From an uncultured Blautia sp. (GTDB taxonomy: Bacteria > Bacillota > Clostridia > Lachnospirales > Lachnospiraceae), in contig CAMBYR010000084.1 of the NCBI GenBank assembly GCA_945872375.1, forward strand, positions 1-7,969: a stretch of 7,969 nucleotides of DNA, written 5' to 3'. The stretch's first letter is position 1, and each line of letters begins with the position of its first letter. Under the pieces are notes generated by a model that saw only the letters and a list, made by a program, of their open reading frames with translations, was not told the DNA's origin and did not search any database. Of the stretch, positions 6,327 through 7,969 are shown in pieces. The translations under genes and the position numbers were made by a program.

Positions 6327-7658
6327 TCACGGTTCCAGTCTGTTCAGATCACGCGGGAACAGACAGGCCTCTCTCACATTTTCTTCTCCCAGAAGCTGCA
6401 TGGTCAGTCTTTCCAGACCAATTCCAAGCCCTCCGTGAGGCGGCATTCCATGTTTGAAGGTATCCAGATACTGCTCCATTCCTTCCTCTTCCATTCCGCG
6501 ATCTGCAATTTTTGCGCGAAGAGCATGATAATCGTGAATTCTCTGTCCTCCTGTAGTAACCTCAAGTCCATGGAACAGAAGGTCAAAGCTTAAGGTATAG
6601 GTCGGATCTGCCGGGTCATCCATTGCATAAAACGGCCTTTTTTTCGATGGATAATGCGTAACAAATACAAAATCCGCATTATATTCTTCCTTAAAATACT
6701 GTCCGATCAGGGCTTCCTCTTCCGGTTCCAGATCGTAGGGATTGCGGATCTTTCTGTCATATTTTTTAGAAACAAGACGTTTTGCTTCATCAAAACGGAC
6801 GGAAGGAATCCGGGAAACATCCGGTAATGTCACATTCAGCAGGGAAAGCTCCTGTGCATAATCCTTTTCCAGAAGCTTCATGGCATACTGAAGAAATCCG
6901 GTTTCCATTGCCATAATTTCTTCAAAGCTGTCAATATATCCCATCTCGAAATCCAGACTGGTATATTCATTTAAATGACGCTTTGTGTTGTGTTTTTCTG
7001 CACGAAATACAGGGCCTGTTTCAAAAACACGATCAAATACGCCTGTCATCATCTGTTTGTAAAACTGCGGGCTCTGGGCAAGTACAGCCGGTTTATGAAA
7101 ATAGCTGAGCTTAAACATATTGGCGCCGCCCTCTGCACCTCTTGCTCCGATTTTCGGCGTATGAATTTCCGTAAATCCCTGTCCATAAAGGAAATCACGA
7201 AATGCTCTGGTAAGGCCTTCCTGAATTTTAAATTTTGCCCGCTCACGGATATTCCTGAGAGCTATGGGGCGAAGATTCAGCTTTGCCTCCAGAGAAGTAT
7301 TCAGCTTCCATTTATCAATGGCCATTGGCATTGGTTCTGCAGGAGCAGAAAGGATTTCCAGGCTGCTGATACGAAGCTCTCTTCCATGGGGTGCCCGCTC
7401 CTCCTCATTTACCACTCCACGGACACGCACCGTCATTGCCTCTCTCAGATCATGAACGGAAACATTGCCCTGATCCTTTTCCAGAACGGTCTGAAAAAGC
7501 CCCTCTTTTCTTCGAAGAATCAAAAAAGCAACATCTCCCATGTTTCGAATACTGTGAATGGCACCATCTATCACCGCTTCCTTTCCGATGATGTCATTTC
7601 CGGTCAAAACATCCCATCCACAATCATCCTTTTTCCATGTTCCATCCATAAATTCCAT
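6327..7658 (-). CDS. aspS: Archaeal-type aspartyl-tRNA synthetase (AspRS2), predicted non-discriminating
   Basis: A class IIb synthetase. From ATG 7658 it is 443 residues, the short archaeal-type length and not the roughly 590 of bacterial AspRS1 with its GAD insert. It has an N-terminal OB-fold anticodon domain (about 20-105), then motif 1 (Pro168 in EIHTPKI), LAQSPQFYKQ, motif 2 (FRAEKHNTKRHLNE, Arg219) and motif 3 (GGLGIGLERL, Arg417). LAQSPQ and RHLNE point to AspRS rather than AsnRS. His35 and Pro90 align by eye with positions 26 and 85 of the Thermococcus enzyme, where Trp and Lys mark discriminating AspRS; His and Pro mark non-discriminating ones. It would thus make Asp-tRNA(Asn) for GatCAB, encoded next in the operon. 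The start is chosen because GGAGG (7667-7671) lies 8 nt before this ATG; an upstream TTG at 7673 would overlap that site. The stop is TGA followed by a second in-frame TGA. Confidence 0.93.
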   Translation of the reverse strand: MEFMDGTWKKDDCGWDVLTGNDIIGKEAVIDGAIHSIRNMGDVAFLILRRKEGLFQTVLEKDQGNVSVHDLREAMTVRVRGVVNEEERAPHGRELRISSLEILSAPAEPMPMAIDKWKLNTSLEAKLNLRPIALRNIRERAKFKIQEGLTRAFRDFLYGQGFTEIHTPKIGARGAEGGANMFKLSYFHKPAVLAQSPQFYKQMMTGVFDRVFETGPVFRAEKHNTKRHLNEYTSLDFEMGYIDSFEEIMAMETGFLQYAMKLLEKDYAQELSLLNVTLPDVSRIPSVRFDEAKRLVSKKYDRKIRNPYDLEPEEEALIGQYFKEEYNADFVFVTHYPSKKRPFYAMDDPADPTYTLSFDLLFHGLEVTTGGQRIHDYHALRAKIADRGMEEEGMEQYLDTFKHGMPPHGGLGIGLERLTMQLLGEENVREACLFPRDLNRLEP

Positions 7659-7666
7659 TTCCTCAT

Positions 7667-7671
7667 CCTCC
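7667..7671 (-). promoter_or_regulatory. Ribosome binding site fixing the aspS start at 7658
   Basis: GGAGG lies 8 nt upstream of ATG 7658-7656, an ideal distance. The longer reading frame beginning at TTG 7673 would place its start codon on top of this site and has no ribosome binding site of its own, so the five extra N-terminal residues (MEDEE) are rejected. Confidence 0.85.
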
Positions 7672-7728
7672 AATCATTGAGTTTCTATCGTAAAACGGAA
7701 AAATCCGTCCCGAATAATCCATCTTATC

Positions 7729-7771
7729 AAAAAATCCTGGTATACCCGTTCGAATCCGGGATATGCCAGGA
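7729..7771 (-). terminator. Intrinsic terminator between the ANTAR gene and aspS
   Basis: On the minus strand the arm TCCTGGCATATCCCG (7757-7771) pairs with CGGGTATACCAGGA (7735-7748). This gives 14 pairs, including one G-U, with a single bulged base (7761) and an 8-nt loop (7749-7756). Six T follow directly (7729-7734). This is a textbook factor-independent terminator, placed 51 nt after the ANTAR stop and about 70 nt before the aspS start. No obvious promoter consensus is seen between it and aspS, so read-through, that is attenuation, may control the operon. Confidence 0.85.
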
Positions 7772-7779
7772 CTGGACAT
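7763..7779 (-). promoter_or_regulatory. Possible second (anti-terminator) hairpin overlapping the terminator arm
   Basis: ATGTC (7775-7779) can pair with GGCAT (7763-7767), including one G-U, around a 7-nt loop. It uses the same bases as the 5' arm of the terminator at 7729-7771, so the two folds exclude each other. The stem is only five pairs and the loop does not match the AxxGxx pattern, so this is a weak candidate. Confidence 0.3.
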
Positions 7780-7781
7780 CT

Positions 7782-7801
7782 TGATTACGCCATTGTAATC
7801 A
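7782..7801 (-). promoter_or_regulatory. Hairpin with AxxGxx hexaloop, candidate ANTAR-protein binding site
   Basis: On the minus strand TGATTAC (7795-7801) pairs perfectly with GTAATCA (7782-7788) around the six-base loop AATGGC (7789-7794). Known ANTAR target RNAs, for example those bound by EutV, are hairpins with six-base loops in which base 1 is A and base 4 is G; this loop satisfies both. It lies 20 nt after the stop of an ANTAR-domain gene and 10 nt before a terminator arm, the arrangement expected for ANTAR antitermination. The assignment is inference: a second canonical hexaloop hairpin is not evident. Confidence 0.45.
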
Positions 7802-7821
7802 TTCACACAGTATATTCATTG

Positions 7822-7969
7822 TCAATATTCGTCATAAAACAGCATCAGCAGCATCTGTGCCGTTTCCACCATATTGGTACCGGAGTCCATGCTGCATTTC
7901 TGTATATAGCGGTAAGCTTCCTCCTCACTGAGTCGATTACGCTGCATCAGCATCATCTTTGCATTGGAA
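7822..7969 (-). CDS. ANTAR-domain response regulator, C-terminal fragment (N-terminus outside window)
   Basis: Only the last 48 codons are inside the window; they end in TGA at 7822-7824. The visible sequence is a three-helix ANTAR domain: AKMMLMQRNRLSEEEAYRYI, then MDSGTNMVETAQMLL, with the usual LSEEEAYR and MD(S) landmarks. ANTAR proteins bind paired RNA hairpins in nascent transcripts and prevent termination; in Clostridia such regulators (NitR, AmiR/NasT type) are often next to glutamine synthetase and other nitrogen genes. An N-terminal receiver domain is expected upstream but cannot be seen. The gene precedes aspS-gatCAB in the same direction, with a hexaloop hairpin and a terminator between them, suggesting that it may regulate the downstream operon as well as distant targets. 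Confidence 0.85.
   Translation of the reverse strand, partial: SNAKMMLMQRNRLSEEEAYRYIQKCSMDSGTNMVETAQMLLMLFYDEY

Noticed and set aside
7659..7673. TTG at 7673 as the aspS start
   Set aside because: It overlaps the GGAGG site that is ideally spaced for ATG 7658, and it has no ribosome binding site of its own.
7692..7708. Second small hairpin (ACGGA/TCCGT with a TTTT loop) followed by TTT before aspS
   Set aside because: The stem is only five pairs and the T-run is three bases, too weak to call a terminator.
7741..7768. tRNA-like acceptor/T-arm on the plus strand, with GTTCGAATC matching the T-loop consensus
   Set aside because: No D-arm or anticodon arm precedes it, the 5-bp T-stem does not pair properly around a 7-nt loop, and the same bases form a terminator with a T-run on the minus strand. 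The likeness is probably chance.
6975..7784. 269-codon open frame on the plus strand opposite aspS
   Set aside because: It is antisense to a clear class II synthetase and to the terminator region; no domain is recognisable and no ribosome binding site stands out.
7659..7821. T-box riboswitch in front of the synthetase operon
   Set aside because: The conserved T-box sequence (AGGGTGGNACCGCG-like) and the long stem I leader are absent on the minus strand, and the spacer is too short.

Overview
The window reads almost entirely from the minus strand and looks like chromosomal DNA of a low-to-mid-GC Firmicute of class Clostridia, most likely a Lachnospiraceae-type gut anaerobe. Evidence for this is the archaeal-type AspRS (AspRS2) joined to gatCAB, a dapL-type lysine/DAP pathway gene, an ANTAR-type antitermination regulator, and strong AGGAGG ribosome binding sites. 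The assignment below class level is inference.

Reading in the direction of transcription (from high to low coordinates): (1) 7969-7822 is the C-terminal end of an ANTAR-domain response regulator. (2) 7821-7659 is a regulatory spacer with a perfect 7-bp hairpin carrying a six-base loop, then a strong intrinsic terminator. (3) 7658-1848 is a compact operon: aspS2 (non-discriminating type AspRS), gatC, gatA, gatB and dapL. The gaps are 21, 12, -4 and 28 nt, and the operon ends at a long hairpin at 1776-1829. (4) 1718-1690 is a good sigma-A type promoter driving an M18 aminopeptidase (1660-389) and a HAD-family phosphatase (366-1), which runs off the window edge. No convincing gene lies on the plus strand.

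How the genes fit together: AspRS2 with the residues of a non-discriminating enzyme would make Asp-tRNA(Asn). GatCAB would amidate it to Asn-tRNA(Asn), and possibly Glu-tRNA(Gln) to Gln-tRNA(Gln), using glutamine. DapL converts tetrahydrodipicolinate to LL-diaminopimelate with glutamate as amino donor. The operon therefore groups aspartate-derived, glutamine/glutamate-linked nitrogen steps behind a nitrogen-type ANTAR regulator.

The main anomalies are: (a) dapL is cut by an in-frame TAG at codon 325 of 404, while the remaining 79 codons are intact and family-like; (b) gatC also ends in TAG and is in the same frame as gatA, four sense codons upstream of its ATG, so suppression rescuing dapL would also fuse GatC to GatA; (c) a hairpin with an AxxGxx hexaloop, the shape bound by ANTAR proteins, sits between the ANTAR gene and the terminator in front of aspS. 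Point (c) is a candidate, undescribed antitermination switch for tRNA-dependent asparagine synthesis.
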